From assembly GCF_027942865.1 (NCBI RefSeq), contig NC_134506.1, positions 15,770,436 through 15,834,435 of the forward strand: DNA of 64,000 nucleotides, written 5' to 3'. Below the pieces are notes generated by a model. That model had not been told where the DNA came from. It searched no databases and was given only the letters and a program-made list of their open reading frames with translations. The translations under genes and the position numbers were made by a program. This document shows, piece by piece, positions 11,443 to 23,683 of the stretch (position 1 is the stretch's first letter; the number at the start of each line of letters is the position of its first letter). Source of the DNA: Odontesthes bonariensis. Lineage: Eukaryota > Chordata > Actinopteri > Atheriniformes > Atherinopsidae.

Positions 11443-13440
11443 ACACACTTCACCTGACCACCTAGGAAGTTAAAGTCACCGTGAGCTTGCTTATTTTGCT
11501 ATCCACACAATTAAAAGCCATAAAGCCTAACACAAATGACCTCTGTCATTGCTGTTCGTGCCATCAATTCCAGGAGCGGTTTTAATGATTTGACTTCATC
11601 CCAAATTTATTTTCAATCTTAATCAGCATCTTTCATGCAAAGTTGAGCCCTACCAGTGGCTCTTGTTTTATTTAAACAGAGGCACAGCTGCACAATTTTT
11701 ATTATTTTTTTTTTTAAATATACCAGTAGGCAGCTATTCTAAGTGGAAAAATCACGTGCACAACCTCGTCCACAGAGGGGGAGGGGTTTGGGGGGCGATT
11801 CGGAGCTTGTTAGAGGTTGGGGGAGGGACCTGAAAGTTGTATCAGTTCGAATTTTCCGACTTTAGACTCGCAATTTTGAAAACCTGCCTACTGCAGCTTT
11901 AAGTAAAAATATACTGAAAATCTAGCTGTGGCAAGATGACACATAGCATGGCAACCTGGCATCAACAGGGCATCACAATGGCTTGAGTAAGCAGAGAAAC
12001 AGGATGCCATTTATTTTCAAACTTCCAAGAAGGCCAGCAGCCTCCAAAATGACACAAAATGAGAAGGGGCAAGTGCTTCCTAACACGAGCACATCACATG
12101 CATAGTCGTATACAAATAGCCAGAAAGCAACACTCAGTATTTGCAAGCAAGAAACTAAAGGGAAGAAAGAAAAGCCTCCAGTGTTTCCTGCAACATGTTT
12201 CTCAGAGGTTCATCCTGCACCAGTACTTACTGGACAGTTTGCTCTTTTATCAGTTCACAGCTGAAATCAGCTTTTACAGGCTGCTTCTCACAGAAGGAAA
12301 AATGACAACGCTCCTCCTGAAGGGATTAGCTGTGGCATCAACCGTGGGGACGATGGTTGAAATGTTTTGATGTCATGCAAATTAGCATGCCATTTGCTGT
12401 GCAAGAGCCAATCACAATCAGGCTGGTGTTACACGAAGTGGCCGGACGCTTGTCCACAAAGCATCACAAACATATGCTGTAGAACTGCTACAGATGTCAG
12501 ATCCTTTAAATCAGAGTGCATCACTGATCTCAAGTGCCATCTTGTGTTTATGCTCAAGCCTTTAAACACAAAACTGTTGGACGCATTGTGCTTGAAATTG
12601 TCCCCTAAATGGCCCCAAAGAAACGAGTGAGGATGGCAGGGATTGTTTGGACGGGAAGCACAAAAGCCAGTTGGCCAGTACGAATGATTCTCTTAGTATG
12701 CGAGCATCGCAGCTCACACTGCAGTGCTCAGGAGAGCAGTATGTATCCTTATGATATGGTGTTATTTGTAGCTTAGAGGACTGGCTTTATAGAGCATAAG
12801 ACTAGCTATCTTATTGTCAATTATGGAGCGTTAAATAAAGGATTCCTGTTAGAGGCAATAGCTGTGTATTACTGGACAAGTCTCTTTAAATCGCTCTATA
12901 TGAGCGTCTGTAGAGACCTCCACTGTTTAAAAATGTATAATTCCCAGAGCTCATTTACCAGTTGAATAAATATTCAAAGGTAGTTCAGTCAGCCAAGTAC
13001 ACTTAGGCTCCATTGTTTACGATAGCCTAGCTAATCGCCTCTTACTGCTGCTTTTGTTAAGCAAAAAATGCAGCTAAGTAGTGAAGTTTCACTGTAGGTC
13101 TCTGGAGGTTGTTATACGACGAAGTGCATTCCTATAGCAAACAGGGTAGCATCCTGACGTTCTTCTCTTCAGGATCAAAACCTTTTCAGGGCCTATCAAC
13201 GATGAGCCGAATTAAACAAGCAGAACATACATGAGCAATAATAATCACGGATCTACATGATGAGATCAATTCGACCACAGCCGGGCTTCATTCACAAAAT
13301 GCTTTTTGTATTCATCCATTCTTCATCCATTGAGCATGGGATTTCAGTTCATGACACCGTGGTCATTTCAGCAGCAGAACAGCTCTGACTTTAGCATTCT
13401 CCATGCACAGAATTGATTCTCCCTCCACTGAGTTCACAGT
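11443..13440. other. Intergenic, no gene recognised
   Basis: AT-rich unique-looking sequence with no convincing coding exon, splice pattern or recognisable element. ORFs at 12059-12630 have no family features. Confidence 0.4.
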
Positions 13441-13460
13441 GAAACAGTAAAATAAGCCGC

Positions 13461-13720
13461 ATGTCTAACCGCGGCAAGCCCTGCCACGTACAGGAGCCCG
13501 CCGCGGCCTACCTTGACTCTGACCGCGGCCTCTGTGACAGCTCGCCCGGTGTCGCGTCTTGGCTCGGCTGGATGTCCTCCACGCGTCCATCTCAGCCGAA
13601 TCTCCGACTCCGCCGGCAGCGGGGATCCATGCCGGAAGACAGGGTAAGCAGCACAATAATAATACTAGCATCGGCGCGTATGCTAATCGGAGCTAGTCTT
13701 GTAAGCAGAAGCAAAAACTT
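13461..13720. other. CpG-rich putative first exon or promoter
   Basis: About 260 bp of CpG-dense DNA in an AT-rich setting. On the + strand an ATG at 13461 opens about 60 codons, ending near a donor-like GACAGGGTAAGC at about 13640-13651. On the - strand an ATG opens about 28 codons and reaches a donor-like CAAGGTAGGC near 13511. Neither product is recognisable, and no downstream partner exon was found on either strand. It may be a promoter or noncoding first exon, possibly of ildr1 or an antisense RNA. It lies about 35 bp from repeat block S. Confidence 0.35.
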
Positions 13721-13753
13721 TTTGCCCCTACGCGGGGAGCTGCTGTGGAAGGC

Positions 13754-13949
13754 TGCAAGCAGAGAGCAAAAAAAAGCAGTGACAGCAAACCAAGTTTAAA
13801 TGAAGTGCCCCAAATGCCAGCATCCAATTGCGAGCGTCAGCTGATTATCCATTGAGCGCAGCTGGCCATAAGGGTTGGGTCGGCGTCAGCCAATAGGCAA
13901 AGGGCGCGTTGACTACGTGGTCTGCCAGAACTAACGCGGTGCTCCATTT
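13754..13949. repeat. 196-bp repeat, copy 2 (block S)
   Basis: Matches 9685-9881 at every base except one A fewer in the poly-A run. Its flanks differ from the first copy, so the shared unit is sharply bounded by TGCAAGCAG and CTCCATTT. Confidence 0.85.
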
Positions 13950-14539
13950 AATAGGTCCGCAACTCAAGAAAAAAATATAGCTAAGTTTCACCTTTCCTTC
14001 CATAAGTCCTAATATGACTCATCAATCATGGAACAACAGGATAATGAGGCTCCATCTCAGATAGAAAGAAAAAAACATTTAGGATGTCATCTAGTGGCTT
14101 AAGTTCAGAGCTACACGTCTGTTGTTTTCTAACAGAACCATTCTCACTTTTTTATTCGACCTGCGTTTTTTTGGTACAAAGTTGTTATGATTAAACCACA
14201 TAAACATTTCTGTCATAGTGCTGTATATATTTTCTTTAAAAACTAATAAAATGCCCAGAGTTTTGTAAAGAAAAAAAAGAAGAGAAACCTCCCCTCAGTT
14301 TTGCATAAGATTAATTGTCATGGTTCTTTAAAGACATTGTGTTACACTTTTGAAATGATGGGCCAGCTCATCTCAAGTGCATCATATTTATTTAAATGAA
14401 TAACCTGCAAAACAGGAAAATACAGCAGGTTACAGGAGCTGCTCTGTGCGTTTGGTCTATAAACGGCTTCATCACGCGCTGACCAACTTCTTCTGCTAGC
14501 CAGTAACAGTAGAACATTTGCACTGCATAACCCAACAGT
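13950..14539. other. Flank of BEL/Pao element I, nothing recognised
   Basis: AT-rich sequence without recognisable coding or repeat structure. Confidence 0.4.
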
Positions 14540-14544
14540 AAAAC

Positions 14545-15129
14545 TGTCATGTTCTATGTGAACTTTGCCTGTATTTGTGTTGCCTTTTCTCCCCCTACTG
14601 GCGTTTAAGAGTAGTTCATTACTTTGTTTATTTACGCTTTTATTTGGAAAAGGTAGATTTAGTCACATGACACTGTGCAGAGTCTGATCAGGAAGAGCTT
14701 AGTGTCTACATGCCATGCGGCCTGCTTGCAGCTCCTGCTATTGTCTCCTTTCCTCCTACTTTTGTGCCTTGGAAAATTATCGCTTGTGAGTTGAGTTTAC
14801 ATTTTCAGTTAATCTTGTTGTTACACAGATTCCTGGAGTGTATTGTTACATAAATGTTTGGTTTATTTATATGTAAATTCTGCTACTGCTAAATTAACAG
14901 TTATTAACAATTTGTATTGTCATCTTCTGTGAATATATTGTTATTTTAGTAACAATCCAGTAATTGGTAATTATCTTTGTATCATTTCAGTTTTACAAGA
15001 TAAAATATTGTTCATGAGAATGAAGACAACAGTAAAGGCCATTCAACTTTACTCCAGCCTCTGAGTTCTCTTGGATCTTGTTCGCTATCTGTCAATTTGT
15101 GTACAGACACACACACTGAGGGCAGAATA
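14545..15129 (+). repeat. 5' LTR of BEL/Pao element I
   Basis: 585 bp beginning TGTCATGTTCTATGTG and ending CTGAGGGCAGAATA. Same length as the 3' LTR. The differences seen are A/G at about position 365 of the LTR and G/A near its end. Confidence 0.93.
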
Positions 15130-15253
15130 GTAAAAAAGCGTTCTCACAACAGGCACGACAGCTTGGAAAGCAAGGTACTGTGCAAGCTCAACGCCTTTCT
15201 CTCAAAAGTCTCCATATCTCCTCTTCTCATACATCATTGGAGAAGCTCAATTT

Positions 15254-15799
15254 ATGACGTCACATGCTAGTGAAGTTGGACAGGGTCAATCACCCGACAA
15301 AAATCATGGTGTTACAGAGAAGAACGCAGCACCCAAAGCAAAATCACAGAGTTCTATCTCCTCCACCTCATCTAATTCTTCCTCTGCGAGCAGGGCAGCA
15401 ACCAGAGCCCGTGCTAAAGCTGAAGCCGCACGTGCAAGTGCCCCTTTCGTTCAACGCGAAGCTGAATTAAAGTTAGCAGAGGCTCGTCTAGCCGCTGAGT
15501 TGAAGGTGGAAGAGGCCCGTCTAACTGCAGATGTGAAAGTCAAAGAGGCACGCATTATGGCTGAGTTATCCACTTTAAAACATGAGAAGGAGGTAGCTGT
15601 AGCCTTGGCAGAAGCTGAAGTCCTCGAAGCAGCAGCAGAGGCAGGTGAGAGAGAGGGCAGTGCGAGTCACCGCGATTCAGTTCACGTCACCATGCAGCGC
15701 ACCCACGACTATGTCGAACAGCACTCCAATCTCAGTGACGCAGGGCCTCCAGAACTTCAACCATATACACCATCCTTGTTGCCACTTATTCAAATCTGA
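15254..15799 (+). pseudogene. BEL/Pao element I gag, N-terminal segment
   Basis: An open frame of 181 codons beginning with ATG 124 bp after the 5' LTR. It has a Ser-rich N-terminal part and then an Ala/Glu/Lys-rich, coiled-coil-like helix built of repeated EARL/EARI heptads (about residues 60-130), typical of the N-terminal part of BEL/Pao gag. The frame stops at 15799 and the gag continues in another frame, so this is the first break in the element. Confidence 0.8.
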
Positions 15800-17010
15800 C
15801 GTCCTAACAGATAAAAAAGAGCGCATCCCTAACATTGACAGTGGTGCTTCTCACGTCTTACTTAAGAGTGATGTTCCTGCAGCAAATCAGCCTGAGAGGG
15901 CAACGCCGGTGGTTCGCCAACGCACCACGACGGACAACGACAACCACAAGGCACAGCAACCCAAAAGGCAAACGTCAGCAATTCATCACCAGCCCCCTGC
16001 TAACCCTCCCTTCGCAGAGCCAGATGCTTTCTCTTTCAACAAAGTTTCATTTCAGCCGCATACTGACGATAGGACTGGTATGAGTGATATCACAAGGTAC
16101 TTAGTGCGTCGCGAGCTTGTGAACTCCGGTCTAGTCAAGTTCAGTGATCGCCCAGAAAGTTACTGGGCGTGGAAATCTTCATTTCACAATGCCATAGATG
16201 GACTTAACTTAAGCGCAAGCAAGGAACTTGACCTCTTAACAAAGTGGTTGGGAAATCAGTCTTCAGAGCACGTCAGAAGGATCCGTTCTGTGCACGTCGC
16301 TAACCCTGCTGTAGGCTTAAGGATGGCCTGGGATCGCTTAGAGGAGTGTTACGGCTCCCCTGAAGTAATCGAAAGAGCTCTTTTTGAAAGGATAGAGAGC
16401 TTTCCTAGAATCGGTCCCAAGGACGCTTTGAAGCTCAGGGAGCTGGGAGACCTATTAAGGGAGTTAGAGTCTGCTAAGTCTGAGGGCTACTTACCTGGTC
16501 TCTCATACCTGGATACCGCCAGGGGAGTCAACCCTATCGTGGGAAAGTTACCATACGGTCTGCAAGAGAGGTGGCTAGCTCATGGTTCTCTGTACAAAGA
16601 GCAGCACAATGTATCTTTTCCTCCATTTGCTTTCTTCACAGACTTCATATGTAAAGAAGCACGCAGAAGAAACGACCCTAGCTTCACACTCTCAACCTTC
16701 CCCATGGTTTCATCAAACAGTTCCCACAGATTCTCCACAGACCCATCGAAGCCTGAACGAGTGGAAAGGAGGTCAGGATACATCAAAAGTCATGTGTCTG
16801 CTCACAAAACTGAAGTGGCATACCAACATTCAGCTTCTCAGTCAGACAGTTTGAGCAGCAAGCCGAGCAACATCGATAGGCAATGTCCCATCCATAAAAA
16901 ACCCCATCCTCTAAAAAAGTGCAGAGGTTTTCGAAGCAAGCCACTTGGAGAGCGCAAGGCCTTTCTTAAAGAGAACAGCATCTGCTTTAGATGTTGCTCT
17001 TCTACTGCTT
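15790..17010 (+). pseudogene. BEL/Pao element I gag, central segment and first zinc-knuckle part
   Basis: Continues gag in a different frame from 15254-15799 (open from 15645 to 17030). It contains the conserved gag region found in BEL elements (DUF1759-type): F-W-W-rich helices around YWAWKSSFHNAI, LLTKWLGNQS and AWDRLEECYGSP, then a Cys/His segment CPIHKKPHPLKKC and CFRCC. The reading frame changes again at about 17000, in the middle of the zinc-binding region, probably by a 1-base indel. Confidence 0.8.
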
Positions 17011-20000
17011 TGCTTTGCAAAGAACTGTGAAGTGGCCTTGAAGTGCAAAGAATGTGAGAGTGATGGCCACATCGCTGCACTACACCCTGGACCTGCTCCA
17101 TGGGACATTAGAGACCCCTCCTTAGAGCATGGCGGGGAGGGTGAAGGAGTGGCACCTCAGTCAGCAGTCACATCCAGGTGCACAGAAGTTTGCGACAGAG
17201 GTGAGGAACCTAGATCTTGTTCTAAGATCTGCCTAGTGAGAGTCTACCCCAATGCACACCAAGACAAAGCCATTAAAGTTTATGCTATTTTAGACGATCA
17301 AAGTAACAAGTCATTAGCTAGGTCCGAATTCTTCAACCTCTTCCAAATCAAAGGGTTAGAGTCGCCATATACACTACGTACGTGTGCAGGTACTACTGAG
17401 ACATCTGGGAGAAGAGCTACAGGGTTTGTGGTGGAGTCATTGGATGAAACGACAAGGGTGATGCTTCCCACACTCATCGAGCGTAATCACATGCCAGACG
17501 ATCGGTCGGAGATCCCGACTCCTGCAGCTGCGCAGCACCATGCTCACCTGAAGTCCATAGCTTATAAGATCCCACATCTAGATCCAGAGGCTCAGATATT
17601 ACTTCTCCTAGGACGCGACATCCTCCAGGTTCATAAGGTCAGAGAGCATCATAACGGTCCTCCCAACGCACCCTACGCTCAGAGACTAGACCTTGGCTGG
17701 GTTGTCGTTGGCAATGTCTGCTTGAGCTCGGCCCACAAGCCCCAGGCTGTCACTTCCTTTCGGACCAACGTGCTTGAAAACGGGCGTCCGTCCCTCCTTT
17801 CTCCATGCCCTAAGCACCTGAAAGTGAAAGAAAAGTTCAGCACCACAGTCTTTGATGACTGTAGCCTCGGCAGCTCAATCTTTGAAAGAACCAAGGATGA
17901 TGATGAGGTGGGTCTCTCCATCGAAGACAAGCTTTTCCTGGAGCTCATGGATAAAGAGATGTTCATGGACAACACCAATAGCTTGGTGGCACCTCTTCCA
18001 TTCCGATCCCCTCGGCAACAGCTCCCAAACAACCGAGAGCAGGCTCTCAGTCGCCTTACTTCTCTTCGACGCACGCTGGAAAGAAAGCCTGAAATGAAAA
18101 CTCACTTTCTGAACTTTATGCAAAAGATCTTTGATCACGACCAGGCAGAGTTAGCTCCTCCACTGTCAGAGGGAGAAGAGTGATGGTATCTTCCCATCTT
18201 TGGTGTATACCACCCTCGTAAGCCAACTCAAATCAGAGTTGTTTTTGACTCCAGTGCCCAGTATCGTGGTGTTTCATTGAATGACGTGCTACTTACTGGC
18301 CCGGATTTGAACAATAGCTTACTTTGCGTCTTGCTGCGTTTCCGAAGAGAGCCTGTGGCTGTGATAGCGGACATCGAACAGATGTTTCATAGCTTCATAG
18401 TCAGAGAAGACCATCGAGATTTTCTCCGGTTCCTTTGGTTCAAGGACAACGAACCCAGCAATGAGATTGTCGAGTACAGGATGAAAGTCCACGTATTCGG
18501 CAATAGCCCATCACCGGCGGTAGCCATCTACGGTCTTCGTCGTGCGGCATTACATGGAGCAAGCGAATACGGCACGGATGCCAAACACTTTGTAGAGCGA
18601 CACTTCTATGTCGATGACGGCCTCAAGTCCCTCTCATCAGCGGCTGAGGCCATCGACCTGCTCAAAAGAACACAAGAGTTGCTTGCTGTCTCGAACTTGC
18701 GGCTCCATAAGATAGCATCAAACGCCTCTGAAGTCTTGGAAGCCTTCCTTCCAGAGGACCATGCAAAGTGTCTTCAGAATCTGGATTTTGATGACAACTC
18801 AGATCACATCCAACGTAGCTTAGGGCTTAGCTGGGATCTCAAACATGACCTCTTTACTTTCAGAGTGGCTGCTACAGAGAAACCCTTCACTCGTAGAGGT
18901 GTTCTAGCCACTGTGAACAGTCTTTTCGACCCTCTCGGACTCGTTGCACCAGTCGCCATTCAGGGGAAGTTCATACTGCGTGAACTTACCAGCGGTGAGA
19001 TCCTTGACTGGGACAGTCCACTTCCAGATGAAAAGGAAGCTGAATGGAGAATGTGGAAAAACTCCTTACAAAGTCTGAGTGACTTCAGGATCCCGAGAGC
19101 TTACACTCCTACTACCCTTACCACAGCCCGCAGAAAGGAACTGCACATCTTCTCTGACGCCTCGGTGAAGGCCATCGCTGCTGTAGCTTACCTGAAGGTC
19201 GTCGACAGCGATGGAAAGTGTCATATAGGTTTTGTCCTAGGAAAAGCGAAACTAGCTCCCGCAGCTGCCCACACTGTCCCGAGGCTGGAGCTGGGTGCAG
19301 CTGTATTAGCGGTAGAGATGGCGGAGTTAGTGGAGAGTGAGTTAGACATCAGTGTAGATTCATTGCAGTTCTACACAGACAGCAAGGTTGTCTTAGGATA
19401 CATATATAACCAAACCAGACGTTTTTATATGTATGTTTCCAACAGAGTACAGCGGATCAGAAAGTCCACCAAACCAGAGCAGTGGCACTATGTCCGTACC
19501 ACTCAGAATCCGGCAGATCACGCCACTCGATCTGTATCCGCAGTTGAGCTTGCTAACACGACTTGGATCACTGGGCCTCCTTTCCTGTCCCTGCCTGAAG
19601 GAGCGTCCACTTCAGAAGAGGAGTCATATGACCTTGTCGCTCCAGATCTCGACACCGAGGTGCGTTCTCATGCTACCATGCTCTCTGTTCCTCCAGCCAA
19701 CCTGGGGTCTCATCGTTTTGAGCGATTCTCATCCTGGAAGTCTTTGGTGAGAGCCATAGCATTCCTGACACACGTCACTCAGTCTCACGGGAGCTCCGCT
19801 ATGGTCAAACACAAAGACTGTAATGGCTGGCATCTATGCAAAGGGCCTCATACAGCAGAAGAGCTGCTCAAAGCAGGAACTCTCATCATCAAGTCTGTGC
19901 AAAGAGAGACCTACAGCAAAGAGTTCTCTTGTCTAGCTGCCGGGAAGAACATCTCAAAAGATAGCCCTCTAGGAAAGCTGAATATCTATGTGGACGAAGA

Positions 20001-21249
20001 TGGACTTCTAAGAATAGGAGGTAGGCTCAACCAGTCGGCACTCGACGCAAGAGAAAAACTGCCTCTTGTCATCCCAGGCCGCAGCCATATCGCAACGCTG
20101 CTCGTGAGGCATTATCACGAAAAGGTCAAACACCAAGGTCGTGTTTTTACTGAAGGATCTGTCCGCTCAGCAGGGTTCTGGATTGTTGGGGCCAAGAAAT
20201 GCATCAACGGTATCCTTCACAAATGCGTCACATGTAACAAGTTTCAAGGGAGAGCTGCTGAGCAGAAGATGGCAGATCTGCCCCCCGATCGCCTGAGTAC
20301 AGAGCCACCCTTCACCTATGTGGGTCTCGACGTGTTCGGCCCTTGGACTATTACAACAAGACGCACCCGAGGAGGTCAAGCTAACAGCAAAAGGTGGGCC
20401 GTACTTTTCACGTGCATGAGCACACGTGCCGTGCACATAGAGTTGGTCGAGGCAATGGACACCTCAAGTTTCATTAACGCCTTGCGTCGTTTCTTTGCTC
20501 TGCGGGGACCCGCTAAGCAAATCCGTTCCGATTGCGGAACCAACTTTACAGGCGCCTGCAAGGAATTGCATGTACTCCTCACGGATCCCGATGAACCCAA
20601 TGTTAGAAGGTATTTGAGTGAAGAAAGTTGCACTTGGGTTTTCAATCCTCCCCATTCTTCCCACATGGGGGGAGTTTGGGAGCGAATGATTGGCATCTCC
20701 AGACGGATATTGAACTCCATGCTCATGCAAACCAGCCCTTCACGCCTTACTCATGAGGTGTTGTCAACCTTTATGGCAGAGGTCACGGCGATCATTAATG
20801 CCAGGCCGCTTGTGCCTATCTCTTCAGACCCAGACTCACCTTTTCTTTTGACCCCTGCTTCACTCCTGACACAGAAGGTGTCTACTTACCCTCCTCCTCC
20901 GGGAACCTTTGACAGCAAAGATCTCCACCGCCAGCAGTGGAGACAGGTCCAACATCTAGCCAATACCTTTTGGAACAGATGGAGACGCGAATACTTACCA
21001 ACACTTCAAAGTCGTAGTAAGTGGCAGGACGTACGTCCTAATCTGAAGATAGGTGACTTGGTTCTTCTTAAGGATAGCGAGGCGAAGAGGAACGAGTGGC
21101 CGATGGCTCTGGTCACGAAAACTTTCCCTGGCCAAGATGGAAAGGTCAGGAAGATTGAACTCAAGGTCACGAGGTCTGGGTCAGCTAAGACTTTCTTGAG
21201 ACCCATCTCTGAGACGATTCTTCTCAAGAGTGCGGAAGACACAGAGTGA
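17005..21249 (+). pseudogene. BEL/Pao element I pol (protease, RT, RNase H, integrase), one stop
   Basis: A single frame runs from about 16945 to 21249 except for a TGA at 18181-18183. In order: the last part of the zinc knuckle, an aspartic protease with AILDDQSNKS (about 17284), then the stop, then reverse transcriptase with catalytic YVDD (18607-18618). RNase H follows, with FSDAS near 19150 and YTDSK near 19375. Integrase has an H-H-C-C region near 20110-20235 and D-D-E positions in GLDVFGPW, RSDCGTNF and MGGVWERM (about 20323, 20524 and 20664). A DUF5641-like C-terminus ends the protein at 21249. Everything after the stop is continuous for 990 codons. The nonsense codon sits between protease and RT. 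Confidence 0.9.
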
Positions 21250-21319
21250 ATTTAGCTTCTCTGTTAACACATGCTCGGGTTATTAAGATAGTGGTATTTG
21301 GATAATACCAGACGGGGAG

Positions 21320-21904
21320 TGTCATGTTCTATGTGAACTTTGCCTGTATTTGTGTTGCCTTTTCTCCCCCTACTGGCGTTTAAGAGTAGTTCATTACTTT
21401 GTTTATTTACGCTTTTATTTGGAAAAGGTAGATTTAGTCACATGACACTGTGCAGAGTCTGATCAGGAAGAGCTTAGTGTCTACATGCCATGCGGCCTGC
21501 TTGCAGCTCCTGCTATTGTCTCCTTTCCTCCTACTTTTGTGCCTTGGAAAATTATCGCTTGTGAGTTGAGTTTACATTTTCAGTTAATCTTGTTGTTACA
21601 CAGATTCCTGGAGTGTATTGTTACATAAATGTTTGGTTTATTTATATGTAAATTCTGCTACTGCTAAATTAACAGTTATTAACAGTTTGTATTGTCATCT
21701 TCTGTGAATATATTGTTATTTTAGTAACAATCCAGTAATTGGTAATTATCTTTGTATCATTTCAGTTTTACAAGATAAAATATTGTTCATGAGAATGAAG
21801 ACAACAGTAAAGGCCATTCAACTTTACTCCAGCCTCTGAGTTCTCTTGGATCTTGTTCGCTATCTGTCAATTTGTGTACAGACACACACACTGAGGACAG
21901 AATA
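21320..21904 (+). repeat. 3' LTR of BEL/Pao element I
   Basis: 585 bp matching 14545-15129 with two substitutions by eye. It directly follows the purine-rich GACGGGGAG and is followed by the AAAAC target duplication. Confidence 0.93.
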
Positions 21905-21909
21905 AAAAC

Positions 21910-23600
21910 AGTTTAGTATTAACACACCAGTCGATACATTTCTGCATCTTGTTCTCACACACAACAGGTATCAACTAACTTCAACTTATAAAAATGTATT
22001 TTATAAACTCCTACCAACATAAATTCCAATAAAACCCAAAAGAACGTCGGTTTTCCACCACGCGACTGTCCTGTATAACGGGCTACATCGTTAGCAATGC
22101 TACATCAGAACACCCAACAGACGAGATTTGCGTCTTCAGCGTCTCTTTCTCACAAAGTGCTCAGTATACACCTACTGTTACCTCTAATCTATGTATTTAT
22201 CATCCAGCTTACCCATTGCTCCCCGTTGTATGGTGTAATGTGTGAGGTATCTCCTCCTCCTTATGTGGAAATAGTTTGAGTAGTGTGGCCTGCTTTGCGA
22301 AAGAACAAACAAACCAGCAGCTCCATCTGAGAGTGATCCAAAAAGATGTGAAAAATAAAGAGGTTCATAGAGAAACTGAATGGTTATCTATCTGAAAACC
22401 TGCTAAAGTGTCTCTTCCGTAACAATTCCTCAAAGTCATCTATATTAAACAGCTGGTCTCACAGAGGGGTTGCCACCCTGAAAAATAAACTAATTCGTTT
22501 TCATTCAGCCTCTTGGCTGTTTGATTGGTTGCACAGTTGACCGCGTGTCCCAGTTTAACTGGTTGCACCACTTTGAAATGAGCAACCACGTAAACCTTTT
22601 CATTGTCACCACTGTCAACTTCCTTCATGCTTTTCGCTGTGTGCTACAAGCTACCGTTTGTCTAGAGTGCCTGCACGTTTGTTTTTACAACAGAGTTCAG
22701 GTGATTCCTTTTACACATGCACAAATACAAACCACGCGAAGCCATCTGTCCCGAGTCGGGAAGCATAAGAACGACTGTTTGCCACAGTGGTCCTGCAGTG
22801 TAACTTCCTAACCCTCTACAATCCCGGAGGTTAGGAAGGTGGACTCATGCCTCCTGAGGAGATGGAGAGCATCTTTAAAGGAAAAATACAACAAGCGTCC
22901 ATGAGAATGATGGAGAAACACAAGAGAAATAAGGACTGCGGTGGTGCAAGGCACCTGATTACTTACATTATTCAACAGCAGGGTAAGAAACATGTTCAGA
23001 TCATGAGAAATCATCAAATCTGCTGGATGGTTCTGAAAGTTTTTCCCTAATTGCTCATCTGCTCTAATTCCACTGAGGACTGGCTGAGGAGGACATGTTG
23101 CCTCTGCTGTATTATCAGACATATTTCATACACATTATTCCAAATGTACAACATTATCCAGAGCATTTTGCATGTGTTCCAAAAAAGAACAAATAAAAAA
23201 GTCATCCTTAATTGTGGACAACTTGTTAGAAATCATTTTCAATACTGTCTGTTTACTTGAACCATTTTACATTTAGATGCTTCAGAAACACAAAAACATG
23301 GGGTTGTTTACTTTGACAGGTAGAAAGGCGCTGAATCATAAATACCAAGCGCAGAGCATCAGTGTTTTGTAAGAGCTCCTCAGGGTCACCTGAAAGACGT
23401 GAAACTCCAGATGTCCGCTTTGAAACTAGGCCTACAGTTTATGTTTGTTTATATCATGTGCATTAACAAAAAAAAAAAGCCATCAGTCTGGGATTAAAAC
23501 ATGAGGAAGCGACACTCTCCAAAATGATGATGGGAAATTGAGAGAGAACCTAATAAATAAATAAATAAAAATAAAAAAAATCATGCCAAATGGTGTGTAC
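21910..23600. other. Upstream flank of ildr1, no gene recognised
   Basis: Mostly AT-rich. One 46-codon open segment at about 22847-22984 ends CAGCAG|GTAAGA, a good donor, but its product is unknown. There are short ATAA repeats near 23553 and an A-run near 23468. Confidence 0.4.
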
Positions 23601-23683
23601 ACCATGCCAGTGTCAGCCGAGCTTCCTGATAGTTATTGTTGCGGTGCGTGGGGGGGGGGGGGAATTCAGTGTACCTGTGTTGG

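Larger units (their letters stand above)
14540..21909 (+). mobile_element. BEL/Pao LTR retrotransposon, element I (full length)
   Basis: A complete insertion: 5-bp target duplication AAAAC (14540-14544 and 21905-21909), 585-bp LTRs at both ends, gag and pol between them, and a purine tract GACGGGGAG (21311-21319) immediately before the 3' LTR. The domain order is gag, zinc knuckle, protease, reverse transcriptase, RNase H, integrase, which is the BEL/Pao order. The two LTRs differ at only two positions by eye, so insertion was recent. Two frame changes and one in-frame TGA interrupt the coding region, so this copy looks non-autonomous unless the breaks are sequence errors. Confidence 0.93.

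Noticed and set aside
12059-12630. Two ORFs of about 90-100 codons
   Set aside because: No recognisable motif, no splice context, AT-rich intergenic surroundings.
18181-18183. TGA as selenocysteine
   Set aside because: No reason to expect Sec in a retroelement polyprotein and no SECIS-like structure was noticed; nonsense or readthrough is simpler.
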